Below, one piece after another: positions 45,772 through 56,003 of a DNA stretch of 64,000 nt. The notes beneath the pieces were generated by a model that worked only from the letters and a program-made list of their open reading frames with translations, made no database searches and had not been told where the DNA came from. Positions within the stretch are counted from its first letter, which is position 1, and each line of letters opens with the position of its first letter. Position numbers and translations under genes: made by a program. Source of the DNA: CAZFDT01 sp964518335 (GTDB lineage: Bacteria > Planctomycetota > Phycisphaerae > Phycisphaerales > Phycisphaeraceae); NCBI GenBank assembly GCA_964518335.1, contig CAZFDT010000001.1:113936-177935 (forward strand). The letters run 5' to 3'.

Positions 45772-48700
45772 TCACGGCGGGGGCGACAGGTCGGCTTCGA
45801 CGTACACCAGGCGATGGATGCCGCTGCGCTGGCGGGCGCGGTCACGCACCCACTGCCGTAGCGCCGGGTTGGGGCAGTCCTGCCAATCGAGCGCGGCGGC
45901 GACCAGGGCGTCGTGGTCGGGCCAGTTGGACAACTGCAGCAGCGCGGCCTCGGCGAGGTGGTCCGGGCCCCAACCCGCGAGGCGGACAAGATCTGTGAGA
46001 TAGGCGTCATCGCCATTCGAGGCGATTGCTTGGTCTGCAGCAGCGGCGGCGATCAGGCACGATTGCGGGCTCATCGCCTCGGGTGTCGCCAGCCACGCGC
46101 GCCATTGGTTCTGCCACGTCGTCCACTTTGGAAGATCGAAGAGGTTGGGCGCCGCCTCGACACGGCCGGTGAGCCGACGCAGTCGCGCCGCCGCACGGGC
46201 CCGATGCCACCAGCGCGCGTCGGTCAACTCCGCCGTCGCCGACTCGACCGCCTGACGCCACCACTGCTCGCGCGGCTGGTCGCCGTGCGCCGCGTACCAC
46301 TGCGCCCAGCGCCGCCGCAGGTCCGCCACGTCCTTCGCCTGGTCGGCGAACTGCACGAAGAACACCGGCTCCAGCCACGCCTCGGCCGCGCACAGGCGTG
46401 CGGCCATCGGCGTCGCGCCCAGGTCACACAGCGGCGCCAGCGGCAGGGCGTGATCGTAGCGGCCCGGCAGCGACAGTTGACCATCCATCGCCACGCTCAG
46501 CCGCGACAGGTCGGCACGCGGCGGCGGCGCGGCCGCATCCGTGCGCTCGCTTTCGCCCGGCAGCGCCAAGCGGTCCAGCCGCGGCCCCAGCAGATCCGGT
46601 GCGGCGTACGTCAGTGCCGCTCGCCACGGCAGGGTCACTGCAACTGTGTCGGTTTCGTCGGCCATGGCGAACATGGAAGCGCGACGACCGGCGCGGCGCG
46701 GTTGCGGATCGGCGTCGGCCAGCGCCATCGCCCGCTGCAGGACCAACTGCGCCGCAGTCAGCTCGACGGCGCGGCGCAAGTCCACCGCGCCCGCGTCACT
46801 GCCCAGCAGCCGCAGTACGCACGCCAGCTCGACGCGCTCGTCAAAGTCGGAGGCGGCGCGGAGGGCAGCCGCGACTGCGTCCACTGCGGCGCGGCCTCGG
46901 ATCGCGCCCAACGCCCATGCCGACTCGGTGCGCACGCGCATCGAGCCGTCGCGCAGCTTGTGGGCGATGTCCGTCGCCAGTTCATCGAGCCGCATTTCTC
47001 CCGCCGCTCGCATCGCCCGGATGCGTATCGCCTCGTCCTCATGCCCGAGCAGCGGCCGCAGGGCCTCGACCACCGCCGGCGGCGCAGCGGCGTAAGGCAT
47101 CGACGGCGCCACGTCCGAAAGGTAAAAGGCCACCGCACCGGCGTCGTCGTCGCCGCCCGCATGCACTTGAGCGGTCATCATTCCGGACCAGTCCAATTCG
47201 ATGTCGTCCGCATCGTCGTCCGCTTCCTCGTCGCTGCCGCTGGTGACCCATTGCACGAGCATGCGCACCTTGTCGTCGGGCGATGAGGACTGTGTCATGT
47301 CGGCGACGGTCCACGGCATGCGGAAGGCCGACGACGTCTCGAACGGACCACCGTACTCGCGGTGGTTAGTGAGCGTTTTGGCCAGCGTGGCGCGGTCGTC
47401 GCCCTGCTGGCTCATGGCGGACATGGCGGCATCCCACGCTGCAGTGGGCCTTCGATCGGGCGGCAGGTCCAGCCAGAGCAGGATCAGGTCGGCGGCGCCG
47501 GTGCTGCCGCTCTGCTGGGCGAGGTGGTAGTAGCGACGCGCCTGCGATGATGATGACCACAACGGCGCGGCGGCGACGGGATCGAGACGGGTGATCACGC
47601 CGACGATCTGCTGGCGCAGCATCTGCTGCTGCCAGTCGTGATCGTCGGGGTTGAAGGAGGCCAGGTGCTCGATGAGCGGCGCTGCGTCGGTGGGGTGGCC
47701 GATGATCGCCAGGGCCTGCAGGGCGATGCGCTGCGCCGCCTGTTGCCGCTGTTTGCCGCTCTCTTTGGACTGGCCCGCGGCGGCGGTCACCAGCGGGGCG
47801 ATGGCCGGCTCGTGGTTCCAGCGGATCGCCGCCGTCGCCGCCGACACCACGCCGCCGATCGTGTCCGGCGACGCCCGCGCGACGATCGCGTCGTCGGGCG
47901 CGTCGCCAGCCCACTGCAGCACGATATCCAGCACCGAAGTCCCGTCGGACGTGGACCCGTGATAGTAGTAGCTGCCGTGCAGATACTGGCCCGGTGGGTG
48001 GTAGTGAATCGTGCGGATCAGGCTCATCAGGTCGCCCGGCTGCGGTGGATCGAGCAGGCCGCGCGCCGCTAGATCGCCCAGCATCGCGTCCTTGCCCTCG
48101 GACTTGCGCGCCGCATCGATCAGCGGCGCCATCGCCTGGCGCACGGCAGGATCGGCCGCGTCCAGCACGCCCCAGTCGATCGCCTGCTTGACCGTCGTCG
48201 CGTCGCCGCGCTCGACGGCCAGACGACCGACCACGTGTGGCCACGCCGTCATCGCCTGCGACATGAGGACCTTGTCCGGCCCGGCGCCGGCGCGCACGGC
48301 GTCGATCGCCAGGGACGCCAGCGCCGGCTGCTGCAGTTGGCGCTGCACGAACGCCCGCTGCTCGGCCGTTGCCTGGGCGCCGCACGCCGCGGCGTGACGC
48401 AGCTTCGCCGCATCGGTGGAGATCGACTCGGCAGTCACAGCCTGCAGCGCCGCCGCATCGCGCTGCCACAGAGCCTCGGCCGCCAGATACGCGACCACGG
48501 CATCTGCATCGGCGACGGCCTGCAGCAGCACGCGCCGCTGGGCGTCATCGAGCGGCCCGTCGCCGGCCAGTGCGGCCAGCGCCAACCCCCGTCGCGCCGC
48601 GTTCGCCACCGCCGCGTCGGCGTGATCGACATAGGCCATGGCCTTGGCCACACCTTCTCGCCACGCCCCCGCCGCTGTCAGCACATTGGGTAAGGCCGCC

Positions 48701-51531
48701 GTGTCGAGCTTCGCCAGATCCGGCTGCAGCGCCGGGCGCTCGGCGGTCACTGCAGCAATGCTCATCGCCAGCAGCACGTTGGCATGCGCGTCGGTGGTGC
48801 GCGCGCCGATGAGTAGCGGCAGTTCCGGAGCCCGCGCCTGCGACACCAGGCGCTGCAGCAGGCCCATCCGCGCCGCCGGCGACAACTCGTCGAGCACCGG
48901 CAGGAAGCGTCCGGCAATCGCTTCCGGCGGCAGCCACGACGCCACCTGCAGCCAGTACGGCCCCGACAGTGCCTTGGGATTCCTCGCCAACGTCACCAGC
49001 GGCTCGATCAGATCGTCCCGCGGCGGCAACTGCATCAGCACCGCCATCGCCGTCACCTGGCGCTGCTCGTCGCTGTGGGCCAGCAGGGGCACGAGCGTCG
49101 CCACGCCCTGCGCGCGGTCCAGCGCCACGATGCGCAGCAGCAGCTTCGCCTGCTGCTGGTTGTCGTAATAGTCCTGCGCCGGCCGGCGGGCGATCTCGAC
49201 CAGCAGGGGCAGCGCCGCCGGGTCGTCGAGGGTGATGGCGACCTCGTCGATCGCCGACTTCACGTAGCGCTCGACGCGCGGCACGCTGCGCAGGCGCAAC
49301 AGCAGCGCGGCGACGCCAGACGTGTTCTGGCCCTTGAGCGACTCGAGCATGCGGCGCTGCTCGTACTGTTCCATCTTCGACCATGCCTCGACGATCAGGT
49401 CGTGGGCGCGGGGATCGGCGGCGCGGGCCAGTGCAACAAACAACGTGCGATTCGCCGCCAGGTCGGCGCCGGCGGCGCGCTGCAGGAGCAGGTCCATGTG
49501 CTGAGGGCGATCACTGGCGGCCAGGACGATCAAGGCGCGGTTGCGCACGGCCGGCGGGGCCGTCGGAGCGGACAGCGCCTCGAGGTCGAGGCGGTCGAGA
49601 AACGGGCCGGGCTGGTCCTGGATACCCGCCATCGCCGCGGCGCGCAGGCCGTCGTCGTCGGCGACGAGCGATCGGGTGAGTATGGCGGCGACAGTATCGC
49701 CCTGATCGAACCGCCCGCGGTAGAGCACTGCCGCCGCCAGCGTCCGCACGCGGTCGTCGGCGTGATCCAGCAGCGGCGCCAGCGTGCCCGTCCAGTCCGG
49801 TGACGGGGCGACCGGTGAGGTCACTGCAGCACTCGCGCGTCCGCTGCCCATCAGGAGCATCATGCGGTTGACGTCGCGGTCGGCGTTGCGGCGAGACTCG
49901 GGCGCCTCGGCGTCGAACGGCTCCTGGAGGTGATGAGCCGACAGCAGCGCGATCGCGTAGGCGGCGACGGCGGGGTCGGCGTCGCGCGTCGCCGTCGCCA
50001 GGCGAGGCCAAAGGTCGTCCCCGTTCCACACGTACACCACAGACTGCGCCCACAGCCGCTGCTGCGCCCGCGGCGAGGCGAACATGCGATCGAGCTGTGC
50101 GGCGGGAAGCTGGTACTCGTCCAGGTGATAGCGCATCCACGTCCACGCCGCCTCGCCGACGGCCGGGTCCTCGTCCTCGAACATCGCGGCGACCTGCGGG
50201 ACCAGTGCGTGCCCGCTGCGGCGCCAGCCGATGAGACCGATGGTCTGCGCCCAGGTCGTCCGCCGCGCGGGGTCGGCCAGCACCTGCTGCAGCAGGGCAT
50301 CGACGGCGGCGTCGTCGCTGTACCCGGCCAGGAGCGTCAGCCAGTGCAGACGCTCGCCGTCATCGGTCGCGGCGTGGTATCGCTGCAGCAGCATGGTCCG
50401 GGCGCGGTCATCCTTCATGCGCACGAGCGTGTCCAGGGCGACCTCCTCGCTGAGCCGGCCGGCCGCCATCAACTCGTGCAGCCTCGCCGCGGCGCCGGGG
50501 TGCTCGCTGGCGCCGACCAGGCGCACGGCCGAGGCTCGGACGAACTCGTCGGGATCGTCCAGTGCCCGCAGCGCCGCCGCGGCGATCTGCGCCTTGGCCT
50601 TGTCATCGCGAGTCAAACCCTCCAGCGCCTCCAGCGCGGCGGCGCGCACCCGCCAATCGCGGTCGTCGAGCATCCGCGCCACCGCGGGCACGGCCTGGGC
50701 CTTGCGGCTGTGACCCAGCGCCAGCAGCACCGAGCGGCGCAGCTCGTCCGAAGGATTATCCAGCAGGCGTGCGAACGGCTCGACGGGCACCTCGCCGAGC
50801 TGCGCCAGGGCGTGGACGGTCGCCAGCAATGGCTCGGGCTGCGTCTGGTCAGACAGGCGCTGCAGGAGCAGGGCGGTGACGGCGGGCTTGGCCGATTCGT
50901 TGCTCTTGCCCACCGCGACGAGCGCGTCCATCGCGCGGCGACTGACGTAAGGTTGAGCGTCGGCCAGGCACTCACGCAGCAGCGGGACGGTGGCGGCGTC
51001 GGCGGACGCCGCCAGCGCATCGACCGCGGCGGCGCGCGCCGTCTCGTCGCCGCCCGCCATCGTGTCGATCAGCGCCGGATGCTGCGTCAGCAGCTGGTCG
51101 TTCATCACCCGCCGCCACCGCACACGGTCGGCCAGGCGCGCGGCGCTACGGCGCACATCGAAGTCGCTCCCGAGCGAAGCCAGTTTCAACGCGACCATCG
51201 CCTCGTCGCCCAGCCCCGCCAGTTGCAGCTCGATCTGGATGACGTGCTCATCATCGGCAGCGGCAAGCTCGGCGATGAGCGCCTGGGCCTGGGCGCGGCG
51301 GGCGACGCGATCCCTCAGGGAATCGGGTGGCACGGGGGGCGGGGCGGGCGGGTCAGGCGCGGCCTCGTCCTGCTCCTGCTCCTGTTCCTGCACCAGCTCC
51401 TGCGATACCGGCAACTCGATGTCGATCAACTCCACCTCGCTTCGCCCCGGCAACGACAGCGCCGCGACGATCGCGCAAGACGCCAGCAGGCTCACGCTGG
51501 CGGTGCTGCAGTTGGCTGGCCCTCGGTCCAT
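45772..51531 (-). CDS. Giant HEAT-repeat protein
   Basis: 1,919 residues from the ATG at 51531. The N-terminus (MDRGPANCSTASVSLLASCA...) has one hydrophobic segment, so export or membrane anchoring is likely. An acidic Gln/Glu run and a proline stretch (APDPPAPPPVPP) follow. Almost all the rest is HEAT/PBS-lyase-type helical repeats, such as EPFARLLDNPSDELRRSVLL, AVPAVARMLDDRDWRVRAAA and LEALEGLTRDD. This gives a long solenoid for protein-protein contact; no catalytic domain is evident. It is the last gene of the MoxR/DUF58/BatA operon, 11 bp after the thioredoxin gene, and may be a scaffold for that system. Its size is exceptional. Confidence 0.85.
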   Translation of the reverse strand: MDRGPANCSTASVSLLASCAIVAALSLPGRSEVELIDIELPVSQELVQEQEQEQDEAAPDPPAPPPVPPDSLRDRVARRAQAQALIAELAAADDEHVIQIELQLAGLGDEAMVALKLASLGSDFDVRRSAARLADRVRWRRVMNDQLLTQHPALIDTMAGGDETARAAAVDALAASADAATVPLLRECLADAQPYVSRRAMDALVAVGKSNESAKPAVTALLLQRLSDQTQPEPLLATVHALAQLGEVPVEPFARLLDNPSDELRRSVLLALGHSRKAQAVPAVARMLDDRDWRVRAAALEALEGLTRDDKAKAQIAAAALRALDDPDEFVRASAVRLVGASEHPGAAARLHELMAAGRLSEEVALDTLVRMKDDRARTMLLQRYHAATDDGERLHWLTLLAGYSDDAAVDALLQQVLADPARRTTWAQTIGLIGWRRSGHALVPQVAAMFEDEDPAVGEAAWTWMRYHLDEYQLPAAQLDRMFASPRAQQRLWAQSVVYVWNGDDLWPRLATATRDADPAVAAYAIALLSAHHLQEPFDAEAPESRRNADRDVNRMMLLMGSGRASAAVTSPVAPSPDWTGTLAPLLDHADDRVRTLAAAVLYRGRFDQGDTVAAILTRSLVADDDGLRAAAMAGIQDQPGPFLDRLDLEALSAPTAPPAVRNRALIVLAASDRPQHMDLLLQRAAGADLAANRTLFVALARAADPRAHDLIVEAWSKMEQYEQRRMLESLKGQNTSGVAALLLRLRSVPRVERYVKSAIDEVAITLDDPAALPLLVEIARRPAQDYYDNQQQAKLLLRIVALDRAQGVATLVPLLAHSDEQRQVTAMAVLMQLPPRDDLIEPLVTLARNPKALSGPYWLQVASWLPPEAIAGRFLPVLDELSPAARMGLLQRLVSQARAPELPLLIGARTTDAHANVLLAMSIAAVTAERPALQPDLAKLDTAALPNVLTAAGAWREGVAKAMAYVDHADAAVANAARRGLALAALAGDGPLDDAQRRVLLQAVADADAVVAYLAAEALWQRDAAALQAVTAESISTDAAKLRHAAACGAQATAEQRAFVQRQLQQPALASLAIDAVRAGAGPDKVLMSQAMTAWPHVVGRLAVERGDATTVKQAIDWGVLDAADPAVRQAMAPLIDAARKSEGKDAMLGDLAARGLLDPPQPGDLMSLIRTIHYHPPGQYLHGSYYYHGSTSDGTSVLDIVLQWAGDAPDDAIVARASPDTIGGVVSAATAAIRWNHEPAIAPLVTAAAGQSKESGKQRQQAAQRIALQALAIIGHPTDAAPLIEHLASFNPDDHDWQQQMLRQQIVGVITRLDPVAAAPLWSSSSQARRYYHLAQQSGSTGAADLILLWLDLPPDRRPTAAWDAAMSAMSQQGDDRATLAKTLTNHREYGGPFETSSAFRMPWTVADMTQSSSPDDKVRMLVQWVTSGSDEEADDDADDIELDWSGMMTAQVHAGGDDDAGAVAFYLSDVAPSMPYAAAPPAVVEALRPLLGHEDEAIRIRAMRAAGEMRLDELATDIAHKLRDGSMRVRTESAWALGAIRGRAAVDAVAAALRAASDFDERVELACVLRLLGSDAGAVDLRRAVELTAAQLVLQRAMALADADPQPRRAGRRASMFAMADETDTVAVTLPWRAALTYAAPDLLGPRLDRLALPGESERTDAAAPPPRADLSRLSVAMDGQLSLPGRYDHALPLAPLCDLGATPMAARLCAAEAWLEPVFFVQFADQAKDVADLRRRWAQWYAAHGDQPREQWWRQAVESATAELTDARWWHRARAAARLRRLTGRVEAAPNLFDLPKWTTWQNQWRAWLATPEAMSPQSCLIAAAAADQAIASNGDDAYLTDLVRLAGWGPDHLAEAALLQLSNWPDHDALVAAALDWQDCPNPALRQWVRDRARQRSGIHRLVYVEADLSPPP

Positions 51532-51542
51532 CCGCAAGGGTC

Positions 51543-52406
51543 CTATGGCTGGGGATCGTCGGCGGGCTGGGCGGGTTTGGGCGGCACGACGCTGCCGGGC
51601 GCGGCGGTGCGGCGGTGAGACGCCGGCATCGACAGACCCTGGCTCGCCAGCCACTGGCGCCACGCCTGCGTCATGGGCAGGCGCGCCTCCACATCGGCAA
51701 ACGGGTCGAAGGGGAAGCTCTGCCCGGTGGTCTGGACGAGCACGTCGTACGCTGCCGCCCGCGTCGCCAGTCGATCCGACGACAGCGCTGCCACCAGCGA
51801 TGGCCAGGCGCGACGGCCGGCGTCCTTGAGCTTGGCGATCACCTCCGGCCGATCACCGGCCTCGCTGTCGGGCAGCAGCGTCAGCATCCGCGCCACCAGT
51901 TCGTCGGCGCTCTCGCCTTCCTCGGCCTCGGCCAGCTCGTCGGCGGCGCCCGCCAGCTCGCGGTAGGCCACCTCCATCGTCGAAGGCGCCTCGGCCTTGT
52001 CGGCGTGCTCGCGCAGCAGATCGACCATCGCACTGGGCGTCAGATAACCCGCCCGCGCCGCGAGGAACTGACCCTTGGCGTTGAGCATCACCGTCGCCGG
52101 CACCCCGCTGACGCCGAACACCGCCGCCAGGTCCGGCCGCTGATCGATATCGACCTCGGCCCACACGAAGCGGTCGGCCAGCTCCAGCACTTTGGGATCG
52201 CGCAGCGTCGTGCTCTTCATCTTGCGACACCAGCCGCACCACGGCGCCCCGAACTGCACGACGATGACCTTGCGCTCCGCCACGCCCCGGGCCACGGCCT
52301 GGTTGAGGGGCTGGAACGCGATGTCGTCCTGCGCCCGCGCCGCCGACGTGACCGCCGCCGCCGCCAGCAGCCACACGCACGCACGCAAGACGGATTGCAT
52401 CGGCAT
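51543..52406 (-). CDS. Secreted thioredoxin-family protein
   Basis: 287 residues. Signal peptide MPMQSVLRACVWLLAAAAVT ending SAARA|QDD. The thioredoxin domain (about residues 30-140) has the active site FGAPWCGWCRKM (CGWC) and the cis-proline loop VSGVPATVML. The C-terminal 140 residues are helical, with a PBS/HEAT-like segment (AWPSLVAALSSDRLATRAAA) that echoes the neighbouring HEAT protein, and a Pro-rich tail. It probably acts as a periplasmic disulfide reductant or isomerase. It lies 10 bp after the DUF4159 gene and 11 bp before the HEAT gene, so it belongs to the operon. Confidence 0.88.
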   Translation of the reverse strand: MPMQSVLRACVWLLAAAAVTSAARAQDDIAFQPLNQAVARGVAERKVIVVQFGAPWCGWCRKMKSTTLRDPKVLELADRFVWAEVDIDQRPDLAAVFGVSGVPATVMLNAKGQFLAARAGYLTPSAMVDLLREHADKAEAPSTMEVAYRELAGAADELAEAEEGESADELVARMLTLLPDSEAGDRPEVIAKLKDAGRRAWPSLVAALSSDRLATRAAAYDVLVQTTGQSFPFDPFADVEARLPMTQAWRQWLASQGLSMPASHRRTAAPGSVVPPKPAQPADDPQP

Positions 52407-52416
52407 GGTGACTCTC

Positions 52417-53112
52417 TCAGTGCGTCAGGGCATAGGCGAGGATGTTGACGTTGAGCTGACGGGCCGACTTGACCTCGTTGCCGCCGCAGCAGCAGCAACT
52501 GGGACCGGCGTTGGCGGTGTCGTTGAGCCCGTCGGGGGACCAGATCATGACGGTCTTGCCGTCCACGTCCAGGCCGAACAGGTCCGGTAGCTTGTTGGCC
52601 CCGGATTTGTACTTGGACGAGGTGATGTCATAGACGGTGTGGAAGATCGGGTGGCTTGCGTCGAGCTGGTTGAGCGCCACGTCGGGGAACATCTGCTCGA
52701 TCTCGCGTTTGAACGAGTCGTTCCAAGGCTTGGAGCTGCACCCGGCCGAGGCGATGACGAACCCGCCGTTGAGCAGGTAGTCGCGCAGGTTCTGCCGCTG
52801 CTGGTCGCTGAGGCCAAATGCGCCTTCGCCGGTCATGACGGAGAAGGGGAACTCGAAGAGCTCGCCCGATTCGAGCTTGACGGGGTAGAAGCGGCGATAG
52901 GTCTTGATGTGGGTGTCCTTCTGAATCTGGACGAGGAACTCGTCGGAGAAGCAGACGGAGGTCTTGTTGGTTCCGTAGATAAGGTTGGCGCAGCGGACGA
53001 CGCCCTCCTCGTCGGGCTTGCCGGCGTCCTGGGCGGCAAGCGGCCCGGCGACGGTCCACTGCAGCACGAGGGCGGCGAGCAGGGCCAGCGCGGTTCGACG
53101 GGTTGCGTTCAT
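52417..53112 (-). CDS. DUF4159 protein
   Basis: 231 residues from the ATG at 53112, with AGGAG 6 bases upstream. Signal peptide MNATRRTALALLAALVLQWT. The DUF4159 core is recognisable: VRCANLIYG, TYRRFYPVKL, LRDYLLNGGFVIASAGCSSK, REIEQMFPDVAL and a C-terminal ARQLNVNILAYALTH. The domain looks like a degenerate glutamine-amidotransferase-type fold and is repeatedly found in MoxR/BatA operons; its role is unknown. Oddly, a run of four cysteines (GPSCCCCGGN) lies near the C-terminus, a possible metal site or inserted loop. Confidence 0.85.
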   Translation of the reverse strand: MNATRRTALALLAALVLQWTVAGPLAAQDAGKPDEEGVVRCANLIYGTNKTSVCFSDEFLVQIQKDTHIKTYRRFYPVKLESGELFEFPFSVMTGEGAFGLSDQQRQNLRDYLLNGGFVIASAGCSSKPWNDSFKREIEQMFPDVALNQLDASHPIFHTVYDITSSKYKSGANKLPDLFGLDVDGKTVMIWSPDGLNDTANAGPSCCCCGGNEVKSARQLNVNILAYALTH

Positions 53113-53159
53113 GGGGGTCTCCTGGGCGACAGTGACCGAGTGCGCATATCTTAGCCCGC

Positions 53160-56003
53160 TCACGGTGAGCCGCGGCTGTCGTCGGCGAGTCGTTGGAAAT
53201 AAGCTTCGGCCTCCTCGCGGTAGAGCAGGGGGACGCCGGGGAGGACGCCGGTGCCGCCGCCGCGCGTGGCGGCATGCTCGGGGCTGAGGGACTCGGCGGG
53301 GTCGAGGATTTCGACGTCGCCGGGGACGCCGCCCTTGCCGTCGCCGCGCGTGCCGCTTTGCCGGCCTTCGGCGCCGCCGGGGCCGCCGCGACTGGCGGGG
53401 CCTCGGATGCCCATGCGGGCGTTGGACCCGGCAAAGCCCGAGCCATCGCCGCCGCGCTGCCCCAGGCCGGGCACGCCCCGACCCTGCGCCATCTGCTGCA
53501 TCGACTCACGCATACGTTCGCGCGGCAGGTTGAAGCACCCGTCGAGGTCCGACTCGGCCTGGCCCCCCATGCTGTTGCAGTCGCTCAGCAGCGAGTCGAG
53601 TTTGTCGGCGGCGCTGCGTGCGGCCTCGTAGGCGTAGCGGCCCTCGCCGGCAGTCGCCAGCTTCTGCATGTCCGCCATGTCGCCGGGGATCTGCAGCGCA
53701 TCGATGGCATCGGCGATCTTCATCGCGCCGCCGGCCATGCTGGGCAGCTTCTCCTGCGCCGCCTCCGCCGCCGCACGCAGGCGCTGCGCCGCGTCGGCGA
53801 GCTCCTGCTCCAGCGCGGCTTGCTCCTGCGCCATGCGCTGGGCGCGGATCTGATCGGCCGAGGACAACTGCTCCTGGTTCTTGAACGCCGCCATGCGCTG
53901 CGCCAAGTCGGCCTGCTCGGCGGCGACCATGCGGATGCGCTCGCCCTGGGCGATCAGCTCGTCGGCCAGACGCATGGCCTCCAGGTCCTGGGCGACCTGC
54001 TCCTGCTCCTGCTGCGATTCCGCGTCGAACGGAGCCTGCAACTCGCGGAACGCCCGGGCCTTGACGGCGAAGCCCGCCCGTGCGTCGGCCGTGTCCTGCT
54101 GCTGCAGTTGTCCCGACGCCGCCTCGACCTCGCCCGCCGCGTCCGCCTGCGACCGCAGCGCCGCGGCCAATTCGGCCATCATCTGGTTGTACGGCTCCTC
54201 GAACTCGTACAACTGCAACTGCTCGGATCGCTCCTGCATCTGTTGCGCCAGCGCCGCGGCCTTGTCAGCGTACTGCGCCAGCGCCGACTCAAGCTGCGCC
54301 ATCGCCAGCTTCTCCTGGTCGGCCAGCGGCTGGCCCGCGTCGAGCTTCTTCTGAAGCTCAGCAAGCTGCTCCAGGATCTGGCGGCGCATCTCCTCCAACT
54401 CGGCGAGCTTGGCCTGGTACGCCTCCCACTCGGCGGTGATGTCGTCGATGCGGTAGCGGGTGCGCTCGTATTCGAGGTACTCGGCCTCGGTGATGACCTG
54501 GATGACGTGGACGGGGGTGTCGGCGAAGTGCTCGCCGGAGGGGTGGGTGTCGTAGGCGGTGGCGAAGTAGTGGATGACGTCGCCGGCGCGGGCGCCGAGC
54601 ATGGTCAGGTCGAAGCTGTCGCGCGCCGAGGCGCGGGTGCGGCCGGCGCCCTCCCAGGTCATCTGCAGCGCGGCGGGAATGGCGCTCCAGTGGTTGACGC
54701 TGCGATGGATCAGCATGCGGTCGAGGGCGATGTCGTCGGTGGCGCGGACCTCGACATCGACGATCCAGCCTTCGGGCACGATCAGACGGGGCTCGGGCTC
54801 GGCGACGTGGATGCGGGGCAATTCGTCGGGCACGCAGACGACGGGGCAGGAGAACGGCTCGTGCCCGGGCGTGCCATCGATGCCCCTGAGCGTGGCGGTG
54901 AGGTGGGCGTTCTCCGTGATCGTGAAGATGCCGATGGCCTGGTTGGCATGATCGGGATGAGGCGCAAGCGGCGAGGTCGAGCCGGGGGACAGCGACAGTT
55001 CGCCGCCGGCCAGCGGGACGTTGCTGTGGACCGTGATGGTGGCGCGGGTGCCATCGAGGGCGCGGATGCCCGACGACTCGATGGGTTGCTGCACGCTGTC
55101 CCAGCCGGTGTAGGCCGGGAACTCGTAGGTCACGTGGATTTTCTCGAAGCGCGGCACGGGGCGCACGAGCAGATGATGACGGCGGCTGCGGCCCTGGGGC
55201 GTGTCGATGTAGAACGTGCGCGACTGCTCGGCCCGATCCAGCCGCATGATGAAGTGGCCGGCCTGCGTCGCGCCGCTCACGCCGCGCAGCATCAGCACGC
55301 GCTGGCGCAAGCCGTCGTCGTTGACGAACACGACCTCGGCCTTGTCGGGGATGACCGGCCCGGTGAGCGTGGCGGTGATGGCGGCGGGCTTGCCGTGGTA
55401 CACAGCGTCGGGCTCGATGGCGATGTCGAAGTTCAGCAGGGTGAAGGGCGGGTGATCGCCAAAGGGGTCGATCATGCGGGGCAGGACGGCGCTGAACACG
55501 CCGGGTGCGGCGACGAGGGCGATGAGGGCCGCCGCCGCGGCGATGCCGGCGCGGATCGCCGAGCGCTTCACCGGCGCCCACTGCACGACCGTGCCGGGTT
55601 CGATGGACTCGGCGGCTTCGTTGCCCTGGCGCACCGCCAGGGCCGCCAGCGCTGCACTGGTCCCGTTGCCGCCCGACTGGCTCAGCTCGATGGCGTTGAT
55701 GAGGCGCGATCCGGGCAGGGCCAGGCGACTTTCGATGGTCCGCGCCACGCGGCGGGCGTGAAAGCGGCCGTGGTAGAGCACCCGCACCAGGCTCGCGGCG
55801 ATCGTGGCCGCCAGCGCCAGCAGCAGCAGGTCGATGGCGAGGAGGCCGGCGAGGGGCAGGCCGGCGACGGCATCGACGCCGACGGCCACGAGCAAGGCCG
55901 CCACGAGCCAGCAGGTCAACTGCATCGCCCGTGTGGCCAGGCCTGTCGCCCGCAGCAGGCGGTGGGTCCGCTGCAGCAGATTCTCGACGCGGTCGGCGGT
56001 CAT
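53160..56003 (-). CDS. DUF4175-like membrane protein with long coiled coil
   Basis: 947 residues. Two N-terminal transmembrane helices (MQLTCWLVAALLVAVGVDAV and GLLAIDLLLLALAATIAASL) and a third near residue 155. A large periplasmic beta-rich region (Ig-like strands, EKIHVTYEFPAYTGWDSVQQ) spans about residues 200-490. A Gln/Glu/Ala-rich coiled coil (about 500-770; EEMRRQILEQLAELQKKLDA) follows, then a Gly-rich tail. This layout matches the DUF4175-type proteins of planctomycete MoxR operons. The ATG at 56003 overlaps the upstream stop (ATGA), so translation is coupled. It probably forms a membrane scaffold for the vWA partners; enzymatic activity is not expected. Confidence 0.8.
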   Translation of the reverse strand: MTADRVENLLQRTHRLLRATGLATRAMQLTCWLVAALLVAVGVDAVAGLPLAGLLAIDLLLLALAATIAASLVRVLYHGRFHARRVARTIESRLALPGSRLINAIELSQSGGNGTSAALAALAVRQGNEAAESIEPGTVVQWAPVKRSAIRAGIAAAAALIALVAAPGVFSAVLPRMIDPFGDHPPFTLLNFDIAIEPDAVYHGKPAAITATLTGPVIPDKAEVVFVNDDGLRQRVLMLRGVSGATQAGHFIMRLDRAEQSRTFYIDTPQGRSRRHHLLVRPVPRFEKIHVTYEFPAYTGWDSVQQPIESSGIRALDGTRATITVHSNVPLAGGELSLSPGSTSPLAPHPDHANQAIGIFTITENAHLTATLRGIDGTPGHEPFSCPVVCVPDELPRIHVAEPEPRLIVPEGWIVDVEVRATDDIALDRMLIHRSVNHWSAIPAALQMTWEGAGRTRASARDSFDLTMLGARAGDVIHYFATAYDTHPSGEHFADTPVHVIQVITEAEYLEYERTRYRIDDITAEWEAYQAKLAELEEMRRQILEQLAELQKKLDAGQPLADQEKLAMAQLESALAQYADKAAALAQQMQERSEQLQLYEFEEPYNQMMAELAAALRSQADAAGEVEAASGQLQQQDTADARAGFAVKARAFRELQAPFDAESQQEQEQVAQDLEAMRLADELIAQGERIRMVAAEQADLAQRMAAFKNQEQLSSADQIRAQRMAQEQAALEQELADAAQRLRAAAEAAQEKLPSMAGGAMKIADAIDALQIPGDMADMQKLATAGEGRYAYEAARSAADKLDSLLSDCNSMGGQAESDLDGCFNLPRERMRESMQQMAQGRGVPGLGQRGGDGSGFAGSNARMGIRGPASRGGPGGAEGRQSGTRGDGKGGVPGDVEILDPAESLSPEHAATRGGGTGVLPGVPLLYREEAEAYFQRLADDSRGSP

